64,000 nucleotides of DNA from JALEFZ01 sp964564415. Its GTDB lineage: Bacteria > Bacteroidota > Bacteroidia > J057. The DNA is taken from the NCBI GenBank assembly GCA_964564415.1, contig CAZMAV010000010.1:62001-126000 (forward strand). Direction: 5' to 3'. Below, piece by piece: positions 36,901 through 44,427 of the stretch (positions are counted from its first letter, which is position 1; each line of letters begins with the position of its first letter). Below the pieces are notes generated by a model. The model searched no databases. It had not been told where the DNA came from and saw only the letters and a list, made by a program, of their open reading frames with translations. Both the position numbers and the translations under genes were made by a program.

Positions 36901-38009
36901 TGCCGGTAAACCTCCAGACCCTCTTGGACACAGGGAGGGCAGCAGATTCTCCTGAAATCGGTGATACCAGTGTATTTCAGGTTATCACCCTATACGATTC
37001 CCTGGACCATGAGATTAGGTTTCGGGCAAACTCAGATCAGGTGGCATTGAGGAGAATCCTTTCAATTTCAAATGGAGTCTCCAGGCTGAACCCTGAGGCA
37101 AAGGAAATTCCGGACAGCAGCGGAAAGGCTGTGATCTTTGTCCTCCCCGTAGGGGCTTTTACAGCAAAGGAGGGCAACTTTGCCTTTGATTTTGAATTCC
37201 GAGACAGGGAGGGAAAACGAGTCAAGCTGTCAAAAAAAGTATTTATCAAGGACCCTGAAATTCCCCTCCCCAAGATGGTTCGCATTCCCGGCGGCAGCTT
37301 TATGATGGGAAGTGATGGTGGGTATAGAAGTGAAAGGCCCATCCAGGAGGTAAAGCTCTCTACCTTTTACTTGGCAGAAACCGAAACGACCAACGAAGAA
37401 TTTTGCGCCTTTCTTAATGTCAAAGGGAATCAACAGGAGGGAGGGAGCAATTGGATCAACATCAAGGATATTGGTGTAAAAATAAAAGAAAAAGATGGAG
37501 GCTTTGTGGTAGAGGAAGGCTATGGACGACATCCTGTGGTCCAAGTTACCTGGTATGGGGCCAGGGCCTATGCAAAATGGCTCAGTGAGCTTAGCGGTGA
37601 CAGCTATGGCCTCCCTTCAGAGGCTCAATGGGAATACGCTGCGGGCGGAGGAGACAGCAAGCGAACCATATTTGCAGGCACTGACAGTATATCTGAACTG
37701 AAAAAATATGCTAATTACCGTTCATCGGGTCCAAAGACTGTAAAAAGCTTGCTTCCCAATTCCCTGGGCCTTTATGACATGTCTGGGAATGTCTGGGAGT
37801 GGTGTGAGGATACCTGGCATGACGATTATGAAGGAGTCCCCACAGATGGAAGAGCCTGGATCGGCGAGAATAAGGATTTGAGAGTGGTTCGTGGGGGCTC
37901 GTGGAACGGCAGTCGAGACAGGTGCCGCGTGTCGTTCCGCTACTACGGTAGTCCCTTCATTGACAACGTCGATCGGGGTTTTCGTCTCTTCCGGTACCCG
38001 GCCCGATAG
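33972..38009 (+). CDS. Large membrane-anchored protein with C-terminal FGE-sulfatase (C-lectin) domain; probable DGR target
   Basis: This protein has 1345 residues from ATG 33972. The same frame is open back to 33879 and reads RLPLNWLFVRLEAAGFP just before the ATG, which continues the N-terminal helical domain, so the true start may be upstream (a CTG at 33924, or a frameshift from ATG 33875). TM helices lie at about 76-95, 300-323 and 779-800. The region between TM2 and TM3 (about 330-770) has a degenerate vWA/CoxE-like feel (DYLMFIRRRQEG). The C-terminal FGE domain (about 1095-1345) begins MVRIPGGSFMMGSD and contains SGNVWEWCEDTWH and VVRGGSW. The two catalytic Cys of true FGE are not both present, so it is more likely a ligand-binding C-lectin fold. 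The last about 35 codons look like a DGR variable region. Confidence 0.82.
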   Translation: MDTARKLRLLKLIEEEGIHYVGNWEELKFLIAPFVATQAEEQRLFYEIFEEFQADCKEVKPSPSPEKKPWWEKVQIPLIATAALLVLMLLLFFLFRPQPQPPLPLKTSRVSKFVLEGREMTVKNLSPRPDSLGFEWRLYDKNARLLFRSEDVDFRWQVENYRGALELVLKAPAKAGITYDRDSVSSFFIVVCKEGPQLESRSLVPSPSTLLFEDSLYRFAIDPGSANQVKWIFDGRDTLEGARVSYQVNKSEGQLDVEINLIDSEDCFNGQKFTYSISRGKPFLKLMALRELEPEIRHELSLLYWLLFVLPLLALPWLLWRWWKETRAKTEAKSSPQLEEAYAVLDSPPYFIPYRSQEEHISVPRDFYRMGEVLRRRQEDLGKEFDSEASIQATLAAGGFPAFRERSLSRPTDYLMFIRRRQEGNQQEQLLIRLANFLLDRDAPVKVFYHNGSFERFWEAGGKETYGLDEVYREHSRHRLILLGDAHGLVNPYDSRKPSLLKGKLKGLLKWERRLVLTLEAPADWSWQEVLLHRHFLLYPATTAAMLEALEALDKDEEYLPGDFDLHQRQLQKAHPQPSARYRQWTNLEDVRAYFERDRKTGFKGDSEAFRWLCGIAVAAAPDWSLSIALGQALGIEVSHDRLLMLSRIPWLATNSPKHELRLDLLRHLSPEDTRIAREAVLAELEVEEVMEKVQSSFAKMQWTSDRAVQHFALDPRNPLHKQHISELKEMGLLSGEQEEELDFVVREQADGSGLPPKAKLSLQDWLETPQRPKIWTGNLMLALALILLGLGGMTYGWWYNAQVHQGPANHPFQRNVSESSTAIALHNQAIRLSQQRDSLKLWSAWKSQEEKVDSAIRLLASAHAAAEDRLKPLIDSSYFGVIFNDRFTEFNFFLEDSLDYDSIGFLNQTFYPKSEEVFQDLAGRQYLAITHFAGLGQWYGYKEKGGEEQLDSARIAYGRLMAYSQDSFFDSISEEMPVNLQTLLDTGRAADSPEIGDTSVFQVITLYDSLDHEIRFRANSDQVALRRILSISNGVSRLNPEAKEIPDSSGKAVIFVLPVGAFTAKEGNFAFDFEFRDREGKRVKLSKKVFIKDPEIPLPKMVRIPGGSFMMGSDGGYRSERPIQEVKLSTFYLAETETTNEEFCAFLNVKGNQQEGGSNWINIKDIGVKIKEKDGGFVVEEGYGRHPVVQVTWYGARAYAKWLSELSGDSYGLPSEAQWEYAAGGGDSKRTIFAGTDSISELKKYANYRSSGPKTVKSLLPNSLGLYDMSGNVWEWCEDTWHDDYEGVPTDGRAWIGENKDLRVVRGGSWNGSRDRCRVSFRYYGSPFIDNVDRGFRLFRYPAR
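37902..38009 (+). other. Candidate DGR variable region (VR) at the 3' end of the FGE-domain gene
   Basis: From TGG at 37902 the codons read W N G S R D R C R V S F R Y Y G S P F I D N V D R G F R. Of the 24 codons from 37905 to 37976, 15 (the N, G, S, D, F, Y, Y, G, S, F, I, D, N, V, D positions) end in C or T, as expected if they derive from AAC or AAT codons of a template repeat by adenine-specific mutagenesis. The rest (Arg, Cys, Val, Ser, Pro) have few or no template adenines. The placement, at the end of a C-lectin-fold domain, is where known DGRs diversify their targets. The template and reverse transcriptase are not in the window. Confidence 0.75.
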
Positions 38010-38045
38010 GGCCTTACCCTTTAATCAGCAAAACTTGTTTTGCTG
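38000..38045 (+). repeat. Two hairpins at the end of the candidate VR
   Basis: The first (38000-38013) has a 5-bp GGCCC/GGGCC stem with a GATA loop and straddles the stop codon. The second (38026-38045) has a perfect 9-bp stem (CAGCAAAAC/GTTTTGCTG) with a 2-base loop, 16 bp after the stop. Neither is followed by a T-run, so they are not ordinary terminators. In the Bordetella phage DGR a hairpin/cruciform just downstream of VR is needed for target recognition; by analogy these may serve that role. Confidence 0.5.
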
Positions 38046-38253
38046 TTACCCTCTTACCCTTTTTGGGTCATGGTTGTTTGGCGGGCACCGGGGGGCCGAG
38101 CGGAGCGAGGCCGCCGAGTTTTTTGCCTATGCATCACAGTTGTATGCTGCTGCCCTATTACCTTCCGCCTGAAAAAAAATCATGCAGCGGTCTCACCCTT
38201 AAAAAATCCCATTGCTTTCTAAACCTTTCTTACTTTCTGTCAGTTCTGAAAGT
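38046..38253 (+). other. Downstream segment with TTACCCT repeats and GC-rich block
   Basis: TTACCCT occurs at 38046-38052 and 38054-38060, with a third copy just upstream at 38014-38020. A GC-rich block at about 38080-38118, rich in GAGCGGAGCGAGGCC-type sequence and bounded by GGCGG and CCGCC, looks unlike the flanks and may be a repeated element. No gene is supported between the stop at 38009 and the photolyase start. Confidence 0.45.
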
Positions 38254-39708
38254 ATGAAATGGGAAAAAGGTATATTATGGTTTAGAAACGATCTCCGCTT
38301 GCACGACCATGAAGCTTTGGTCAATGCTGTGGAGCATGTGAAGGAAGTGTATCCAGTCTACATCTTTGATGAAAGGCACTTTGAAAAGACCTCTTTTGGC
38401 TTTCCAAAAACAGGAGCCTTCCGCGCCAAGTTCCTCCTGGAGTCCCTCCATTCTCTCAGAGAAAGGCTGAGAAGTAAGGGCAGCGAACTCATCATCAGGA
38501 GGGGAAAGCCCGAAGAAATACTCCCCCAACTGGCACAGGAATGGGGAGCCAAAGGGGTCTTTGCCCACCAGGAAGTTACCTCAGAAGAGATCCAAATCGA
38601 GGATGCCCTGGAGGATGCCCTTTTTAAGCAGGGGGTAACCCTGGAAACCTACTGGGGAACCACCCTCTACCACCTGGCTGACCTCCCCATGCCCATTAAT
38701 TCTCTGCCGGATATATTCACCCATTTCAGAAAGGAAGTTGAGAAATTTAGCGAGGTAAGGGAGGTGCTTTCCACCCCCCAGGCCATCGATACTCCCACGA
38801 TTGAAAATATGGGAGACCTTCCTAGCCTTTCAGACCTGGGATTAGAAGAAGTTGAAAAAGACGAGCGACAGGTCCTGGATTACAAGGGAGGAGAAGAAGC
38901 GGCCTTTGAACGTTTGCAAACCTACTTCTGGGAGGAAGACAGGCTAAGGGAATACAAGGAAACCAGAAACGGGCTGTTGGGGAGCGGTTTCTCCTCCAAG
39001 TTTTCGGCTTGGTTGGCCCTGGGCTGCATTTCACCCCGAAAAATCTACGAAGAGGTCAAGCGCTACGAAAAGCTGAGAAAGAAAAACTCCTCCACCTATT
39101 GGTTGATTTTCGAACTGATTTGGAGGGATTATTTCCGCTTCGTTTGCAAGCAGCACGGAAACACCGTCTTTCAGGAGGGAGGAATCAAGGGAGAGTCCAG
39201 GCCCTGGGACGTCAACTGGGATCGTTTCGATCGTTGGGCAGAAGGTGAAACGGGCATTCCCTTCATAGATGCCAACATGAGGGAGCTGAAAAACAGCGGA
39301 TACATGTCCAACCGTGGCCGACAAAATGTAGCTTCCTTCCTGGTCAAGGACCTTAACCTAGATTGGAGGATGGGGGCAGAGTGGTTTGAATCCCTGTTGA
39401 TTGACTACGACGTCTGCAGCAACTGGGGAAACTGGAACTATGTGGCGGGAGTGGGAAATGACCCCCGCGAAAACCGCTACTTCAATATTCTATCCCAGGC
39501 TTCCCGCTACGACGGCAAGGGCGAATATGTCAAGCACTGGATTCCTGAATTGGAGGAATTGCCCGCTTCCATCGTACATGCGCCATACCTGGCATTGGAG
39601 ACTGAATTAAGAAAATACGGGGTACAATTGGGACATCATTACCCACAGCCCATCATTCGATTGGGTGGAGGAAAAAATGAGTCCCGCAAATTTGCCCACA
39701 GACGATAA
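38254..39708 (+). CDS. Cryptochrome DASH / photolyase-family protein
   Basis: This protein has 484 residues from ATG 38254. The N-terminal photolyase fold begins ILWFRNDLRLHDHEAL, and GFPKTGAFRAKFLLESL plus PINSLPDIFTHFRKEVE are characteristic of the DASH group. The FAD-binding half contains LALGCISPRKIYEEV and ELIWRDYFRFVCKQHGN. Flavoproteins of this type repair pyrimidine dimers, mainly in single-stranded DNA, or act as light sensors. It is a single-gene unit followed by a terminator at 39735-39771. Confidence 0.92.
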   Translation: MKWEKGILWFRNDLRLHDHEALVNAVEHVKEVYPVYIFDERHFEKTSFGFPKTGAFRAKFLLESLHSLRERLRSKGSELIIRRGKPEEILPQLAQEWGAKGVFAHQEVTSEEIQIEDALEDALFKQGVTLETYWGTTLYHLADLPMPINSLPDIFTHFRKEVEKFSEVREVLSTPQAIDTPTIENMGDLPSLSDLGLEEVEKDERQVLDYKGGEEAAFERLQTYFWEEDRLREYKETRNGLLGSGFSSKFSAWLALGCISPRKIYEEVKRYEKLRKKNSSTYWLIFELIWRDYFRFVCKQHGNTVFQEGGIKGESRPWDVNWDRFDRWAEGETGIPFIDANMRELKNSGYMSNRGRQNVASFLVKDLNLDWRMGAEWFESLLIDYDVCSNWGNWNYVAGVGNDPRENRYFNILSQASRYDGKGEYVKHWIPELEELPASIVHAPYLALETELRKYGVQLGHHYPQPIIRLGGGKNESRKFAHRR

Positions 39709-39734
39709 TGATGCTTGTTGGTTTGAAGGTGAAT

Positions 39735-39771
39735 GGTCGGTCTTCTTCGGAGGGCCGGCCTTCTCTTTTTT
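39735..39771 (+). terminator. Rho-independent terminator after the photolyase gene
   Basis: The arms 39735-39745 and 39750-39760 form an 11-bp stem with G/T pairs and a TTCG tetraloop, followed by a T-rich stretch to 39771. Confidence 0.8.
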
Positions 39772-39786
39772 GGGGACCACCGGGGA

Positions 39787-39841
39787 CAAGCGCCCCTGGG
39801 GTTGTCGACAACCATCCTGTCCAAAACCCCAAGGGCGTTTG
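39787..39841. repeat. Imperfect inverted repeat around a palindromic core
   Basis: The arms 39787-39803 and 39825-39841 match at 15 of 17 positions in inverted orientation. Inside, GGTTGTCGACAACC at 39800-39813 is a perfect 14-bp palindrome. It abuts the 3' end of the decayed methyltransferase. It may be a repetitive extragenic palindrome or a mobile-element remnant. Confidence 0.5.
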
Positions 39842-39846
39842 CCCCA

Positions 39847-40406
39847 TCAAATAACCCTCAATACCAGGCCTTTGAGGTATTCACTTTCGGGGTGATAGAT
39901 GTCGACGGGGTGATCGGGCGGCTGGTGCAACTGATGGAGGACCTGGACTTTTCGCTTACTTTGGGCTGCTGCCGTAAAAACCGCCTTGCGAAAATGATCC
40001 TGGCTTACCACTTGCGAACAGGAAAAAGTAGTCCTCCGGATTGAATTTGTTCAAAGGCCAGTTTATTGATTTTTCGGTATCCCTTGAGGGCCCTATCAAG
40101 GACCTTTTGATGTTTGGCAAAAGCCGGAGGATCAAGGACAATGAGGTCGTATCGCTGATTGATGTCCTTGAGAAATTCAAAGGCGTCTTCCGTAAGGCTA
40201 CGGCGGGGGAGGGAGTCTTCAGGGTTCAGGGCTAGGTTGATCTCTGTCAGTTCCATGGCCTTGGCGGAGGAGTCGAGGGAGTCTACCACCTGCCCTTTTT
40301 CCAGGTCCTGGGATTTTTGATGAATGGCTCCGGAGAAAACCCAGGGGTGAAAACGCTCTACAGAGGACGATTTACCTTTTTTCAGTGTAAGGGTAGGATG
40401 CTGCAT
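39847..40406 (-). pseudogene. Decayed RlmI-type class I SAM-dependent rRNA methyltransferase
   Basis: Intact family members have about 390 residues; here about 185 codons remain. The N-terminal PUA start (LKKGKSSSVERFHPWVFSGAI) runs to KGQVVDS and then jumps straight to SSAKAMELTEINLALN, which normally lies after the SAM-binding motif I, so roughly 170-200 residues are deleted. Then DLIVLDPPAFAKHQK (motif IV) is intact. Close to SGGLLF the frame ends at TGG-TAA, while the proper C-terminus (SCSQVVSQDHFRKAVFTAAA to KGLVLRVI) continues in another frame to a TGA at 39847-39849. Internal deletion plus frameshift make function very unlikely. Confidence 0.8.
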
Positions 40407-40462
40407 TTGGCAAATCTAGTTTATTTTCCATTATCTTGCCTTATCCATACAAATGCTACATT

Positions 40463-43027
40463 ATGAAGAGACTATTACTGATACTTGTATTGGGGCTTTT
40501 GGGCCTCCCATCATTTTCTCAATTCAACTATGACCTCGGGTACTACCTCCCAGATTTTACGGTGGAGAAGGAAGACATTCCCGAACCTCGTGAAATCATC
40601 GGGCATGAAGTAGGGGAGTGGCACGTCAGCCATGACAAACTTGTCCAATACATGTATGCCTTGGCAGAAGCTTCCGACAGGATCAGCATTCAGACCATGG
40701 GGCGTACCCACGAAGGCCGGGAGCAGGTCCTGCTCATCATCACTTCGGAAAAAAACCAACAGCGCCTGGAAGAAATCCGAAAAGACCACCTGGCCCTTAG
40801 CGATCCGGAGCAGGATAGCAGGGCTGAGATTGGCGATATGCCGGTCGTTATCTGGCAGGGATTCAGCATTCACGGCAACGAACCCAGCGGAGCCAATGCC
40901 GCCCTGGCGGTGGCTTACTATTACGCGGCGGGAGGTAATCCCAAACTCAAAGAACAATTGGAAAATGCTGTTATCCTCTTCGATCCCGCCTTTAATCCCG
41001 ACGGAATCCAGCGCTTTGCCTCCTGGGTCAATAGTTCCAGGGCCATGAACCTGGTCGCCGATCCCCAAAACCGCGAACAAAACGAAACCTGGCCAGGAGG
41101 GAGGACCAACCATTATTGGTTTGACCTCAACCGCGACTGGCTGCCCGTTCAGCAGCCCGAATCCCGCAGCCGCATTCGCCTCTACCACAAGTGGAAGCCC
41201 AACATCCTCACGGACCATCATGAGATGGGCACCAACAATACCTTCTTTTTTCAGCCGGGTATTCCTTCCCGTAACAATCCCAACACTCCCGAGCGAAATT
41301 TTCAGCTTACAGAGGATATTGGGGAATTTCACGCCAAAGCCCTAGATGCTATAGGCTCACTTTATTTCAGCAAGGAATCCTACGACGACTTTTACTACGG
41401 CAAGGGCTCTACCTTTCCCGATATCAATGGAGGCATAGGTATACTTTTCGAACAGGCCTCTTCCCGGGGCCATCGTCAGGAGAGTGAAAATGGTGTATTG
41501 ATCTTTCCCTTTACCATCAGGAATCAGGTTCGAACCGCTCTTTCGACCCTGGAAGCAGGGGTAGAACTGAGGGAAGAATTGTTGACCTACCAGCAAGAAT
41601 TTTTTGAAGATGCCCTCAAGGAAGCAGGAAAAGACGAACACGGAGGCATCGTATTTGGCAGTCCCAAGGATAGGGAATCCGCCAAGAGCCTGCTCACCCT
41701 TATGGGAAGGCATGGCATAGAGGCCAGGCCCCTGGAGGAAGACCTGGAAGTCAATGGACGCCGCTATCCCAAAGAGAGCAGTTATGTCATTCCCTTTGAG
41801 CAGGCTCAGTATCGTCTCATAAAGATCATGATCGAGGAGCCCACCAGTTTTCCCGACAGCCTCTTTTACGATGTCTCTGCCTGGACCCTTCCCCATGCCT
41901 TCAACCTGGATTTTGACTACATAGACCTCTCTACTCTGAGGAAAATACCTCTTGGCAATGCCTTTGACGGAAGGTATGATCCTGCCAAGGACCTGGAAAA
42001 GAGTGACTATGCCTACATCATTTCCTGGGAGGACTATTACAGCCCCTGGATGCTCAATTGGCTACAGGAGCGGGGCATCCTTACCAAAGTCTCAGAGGCC
42101 AGCTTTCAGGTGGGAGAGGACAGTTTTGCCCCGGGAAGCATCATCGTACCCGTACAACTGCAAAGCCAAAGCCCTACTGAACTGTATGTAACCATGAAGG
42201 CCCTGGAGCGAATTACCTATATAGATATATTGGGAGTCTCCAGTGGCAACACAGGGGGCATCATGCTGGGCAGCCCTCAGGTGGAAAGGGTCAAAGCTCC
42301 CAAGGTCGCCCTGATCGTAGAAGGAGGGGTGAGGGCCTACGACGCCGGAGAGGTCTGGCACCTCCTGGACCAGCGGTATGAGATGGAAGTAATCCTGATC
42401 CCCATGAGAAATATGGGCTACGCCAACCTGGACTCCTATAATACCCTGATCATGGTAGACGGAAGCTATGGAGCACTTTCTAAGGCTAGCGTTGCCAAAA
42501 TCAAGCGATGGGTGGCCAAGGGAGGCAACATCATCGCCTGCAAGCGGGCCAATGAATGGCTGGCCTCTCAAGAAATCATCTCGGTAGCCTTTGACGACTA
42601 TGAGTCCGATACCACAGGGAGGGAAGACTATGAAGACCTGAGAAACATCAGAGGGGCCCAGGTAACCGGAGGAGCCATCTTTGAGGCCGACCTGGATATC
42701 AGCCATCCCCTGGGGTACGGCTATCCCGATCGCAGTTTACCCGTATTCGTCAATACCAATACCTACATGAAAGCCCCGCCCAATCCCTTTGCCTATCCGC
42801 TGAGGTTTGGAGATGATCCCCTTTTAAGCGGATACATTTCCGAAGAAAACCTTCAGAGGATCAGAAATAAGGCGGGAATCATCGTCTCACGCTATGGAAG
42901 GGGAAAAATCGTCTCCTTCGGCTTCAATCCCAATTTCAGGGCCTTCTGGTACGGCACCAACAAGGTCTTCATGAATGCCATTTTCTTTGCAGACCTGATC
43001 AGCAGCCAGGCCAGCCTTGGCGAATAA
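40463..43027 (+). CDS. Secreted M14-family zinc carboxypeptidase
   Basis: This protein has 854 residues from ATG 40463, with a signal peptide (MKRLLLILVLGLLGLPSFSQ). The M14 domain has zinc ligands H137 and E140 in FSIHGNEPSG and a third histidine in LTDHHEMGTN (H252 or H253). The C-terminal 350 residues resemble a glutamine-amidotransferase-like fold (GGIMLGSPQVERVKAPKVAL, then YNTLIMVDGSYG). This long architecture is common in Bacteroidota. It hydrolyses C-terminal residues of peptides in the periplasm or outside. A single gene, convergent with the flippase gene. Confidence 0.88.
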   Translation: MKRLLLILVLGLLGLPSFSQFNYDLGYYLPDFTVEKEDIPEPREIIGHEVGEWHVSHDKLVQYMYALAEASDRISIQTMGRTHEGREQVLLIITSEKNQQRLEEIRKDHLALSDPEQDSRAEIGDMPVVIWQGFSIHGNEPSGANAALAVAYYYAAGGNPKLKEQLENAVILFDPAFNPDGIQRFASWVNSSRAMNLVADPQNREQNETWPGGRTNHYWFDLNRDWLPVQQPESRSRIRLYHKWKPNILTDHHEMGTNNTFFFQPGIPSRNNPNTPERNFQLTEDIGEFHAKALDAIGSLYFSKESYDDFYYGKGSTFPDINGGIGILFEQASSRGHRQESENGVLIFPFTIRNQVRTALSTLEAGVELREELLTYQQEFFEDALKEAGKDEHGGIVFGSPKDRESAKSLLTLMGRHGIEARPLEEDLEVNGRRYPKESSYVIPFEQAQYRLIKIMIEEPTSFPDSLFYDVSAWTLPHAFNLDFDYIDLSTLRKIPLGNAFDGRYDPAKDLEKSDYAYIISWEDYYSPWMLNWLQERGILTKVSEASFQVGEDSFAPGSIIVPVQLQSQSPTELYVTMKALERITYIDILGVSSGNTGGIMLGSPQVERVKAPKVALIVEGGVRAYDAGEVWHLLDQRYEMEVILIPMRNMGYANLDSYNTLIMVDGSYGALSKASVAKIKRWVAKGGNIIACKRANEWLASQEIISVAFDDYESDTTGREDYEDLRNIRGAQVTGGAIFEADLDISHPLGYGYPDRSLPVFVNTNTYMKAPPNPFAYPLRFGDDPLLSGYISEENLQRIRNKAGIIVSRYGRGKIVSFGFNPNFRAFWYGTNKVFMNAIFFADLISSQASLGE

Positions 43028-43039
43028 GATCATCCCCTC

Positions 43040-43077
43040 ATATGGAATGCCGGGACTTCCTCCTAGGCATTCCATAT
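43040..43077. terminator. Inverted repeat between convergent genes, probable bidirectional terminator
   Basis: Perfect 12-bp arms (43040-43051 and 43066-43077) with a 14-base loop. The right arm overlaps the last codons of the minus-strand flippase gene. The T-run is weak on both strands. Confidence 0.5.
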
Positions 43078-44427
43078 TCCTTTGGCCTTGCCATTGATGA
43101 TTTTATAATACTGTATAGGGCGGATGATGACGTCGATTCCAATGCTTACGCAGGTAGCAGCAATAACCCCGGTGAGGCCCCAGCCCAGATTTTGGGCGAA
43201 GAAAAAGGACAGAGGTATGTTGATGATCATGGCCAGGTAAGCCGACCAGATCTGGAGTTTGATCTTGCCCACCCCGTTGACAAAGGTCACAAAGATGGCA
43301 TTGAGGTTTCGAATGATTTGGAAGAATCCCATCATGAGAACCAAAGAAAAAGGAACATCAGCCTGTCCCTTGGTCCATATGTCTATGAAGGGGATGGCGA
43401 TAAATATCATGATGACCACCCCTACACTCAGGCCTGCCCAGATAAATATGGAGGTCTTGATGGTATTTTTGATCCACCGAAAATCATTGCGCGTGTAGGC
43501 ATCGGTAAAGGCCGACCAAAGGGTATTGGTAATAATGGTAAAAGCAATGGTGGGGATGGTAAAAAACTTCCGGGTAATCTTATAATTGAACACGCCTTCG
43601 TTTTCCAGTCCCGGTATATGTGCGATGATAAATCCGTCGGTCATGAAAAGGATGAGGGATCCGATCTGAAGGAGAAAGAATTTGCCTCCCAGGCTCATGA
43701 GGCTTTTGAAATGCTCACGTTGTGCCAATGACAGGGCAGGGCGGTACTGGGCATATTCTCCTCTGTAGAAATAGATGGTGGCCAGGCCCAGCACCAGGAT
43801 AGGACTCAGGCTGAGAACCAGGCTGAGGTTGACGATAGATCCTTCGGTGTAGAGGGTCAGCAGGTAGATGACACTTAAAGAAATGACATTGGCGAAAAAT
43901 TTGAACCCCTTGCTCCAGGAAGGCTTCTGATCGGCGATGAGGAGTTTTTCTACCAATTGAATCACAAAGCGTACACAAAAGAAGCCAAAAACAATCATGG
44001 TGGTCAGCTCCAACTGCCACTCGGGAATGTCGGTATTGAAGACTACCTGCCAGTTGATAAACGGATTGCTGATCAGGATAATCAGAAATACGATGGACAT
44101 GATGACACCCAGTCCTATGTAAGTGGTACTCACATAGGTCCTGGCAAGCCGGTCCTCCCCTCTGGCTTTGGCTTCGGCAAATTTGTTGCGCATGCCATTG
44201 CCCAGGCCAATATCGAAGAAGTTGAACCAGGCAATAACATCGGAGATATTCATCCAAACCCCGTAGGTGGCCTTGTCATTGCCGAGGTACTCCAGGGTAA
44301 TGGGCACCAATAGGAAACCCAGCAAAATGCTTGAACCCTGAAAGAAAAAGGATTGCAATACCTGCTTTTTGGCTCGTACACTTCGCGCGTTTCCTTTGTT
44401 GAGGAAACTGATGATTTTCTGAATCAA
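43063..44427 (-). CDS. Polysaccharide flippase (Wzx/MATE-like, oligosaccharide flippase family)
   Basis: This 454-residue protein has about 12 predicted membrane helices. The N-terminus (VLQSFFFQGSSILLGFLLVP) and the next segment (YLGNDKATYGVWMNISDVIAWFNFFDIGLGNGMRN) match the polysaccharide biosynthesis protein family that flips undecaprenyl-linked repeat units to the periplasm. It is isolated from the glycosyltransferase cluster by about 24 kb but is the only flippase in the window. The transported glycan is unknown. Confidence 0.88.
   Translation of the reverse strand: MIQKIISFLNKGNARSVRAKKQVLQSFFFQGSSILLGFLLVPITLEYLGNDKATYGVWMNISDVIAWFNFFDIGLGNGMRNKFAEAKARGEDRLARTYVSTTYIGLGVIMSIVFLIILISNPFINWQVVFNTDIPEWQLELTTMIVFGFFCVRFVIQLVEKLLIADQKPSWSKGFKFFANVISLSVIYLLTLYTEGSIVNLSLVLSLSPILVLGLATIYFYRGEYAQYRPALSLAQREHFKSLMSLGGKFFLLQIGSLILFMTDGFIIAHIPGLENEGVFNYKITRKFFTIPTIAFTIITNTLWSAFTDAYTRNDFRWIKNTIKTSIFIWAGLSVGVVIMIFIAIPFIDIWTKGQADVPFSLVLMMGFFQIIRNLNAIFVTFVNGVGKIKLQIWSAYLAMIINIPLSFFFAQNLGWGLTGVIAATCVSIGIDVIIRPIQYYKIINGKAKGIWNA

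Noticed and set aside
38010..38253. Reverse transcriptase, avd gene or template repeat near the candidate VR
   Set aside because: Looked for and not seen. No protein in the window shows the YxDD reverse-transcriptase motif, and I found no second copy of the VR flanks in the window.
38040..38257. Short plus-strand open frames downstream of the FGE gene
   Set aside because: They cover the GC-rich block and hairpins, overlap each other in different frames and look non-coding.
43042..43731. Plus-strand open frame of 229 codons
   Set aside because: Antisense to the flippase gene, whose membrane-protein pattern is far stronger.
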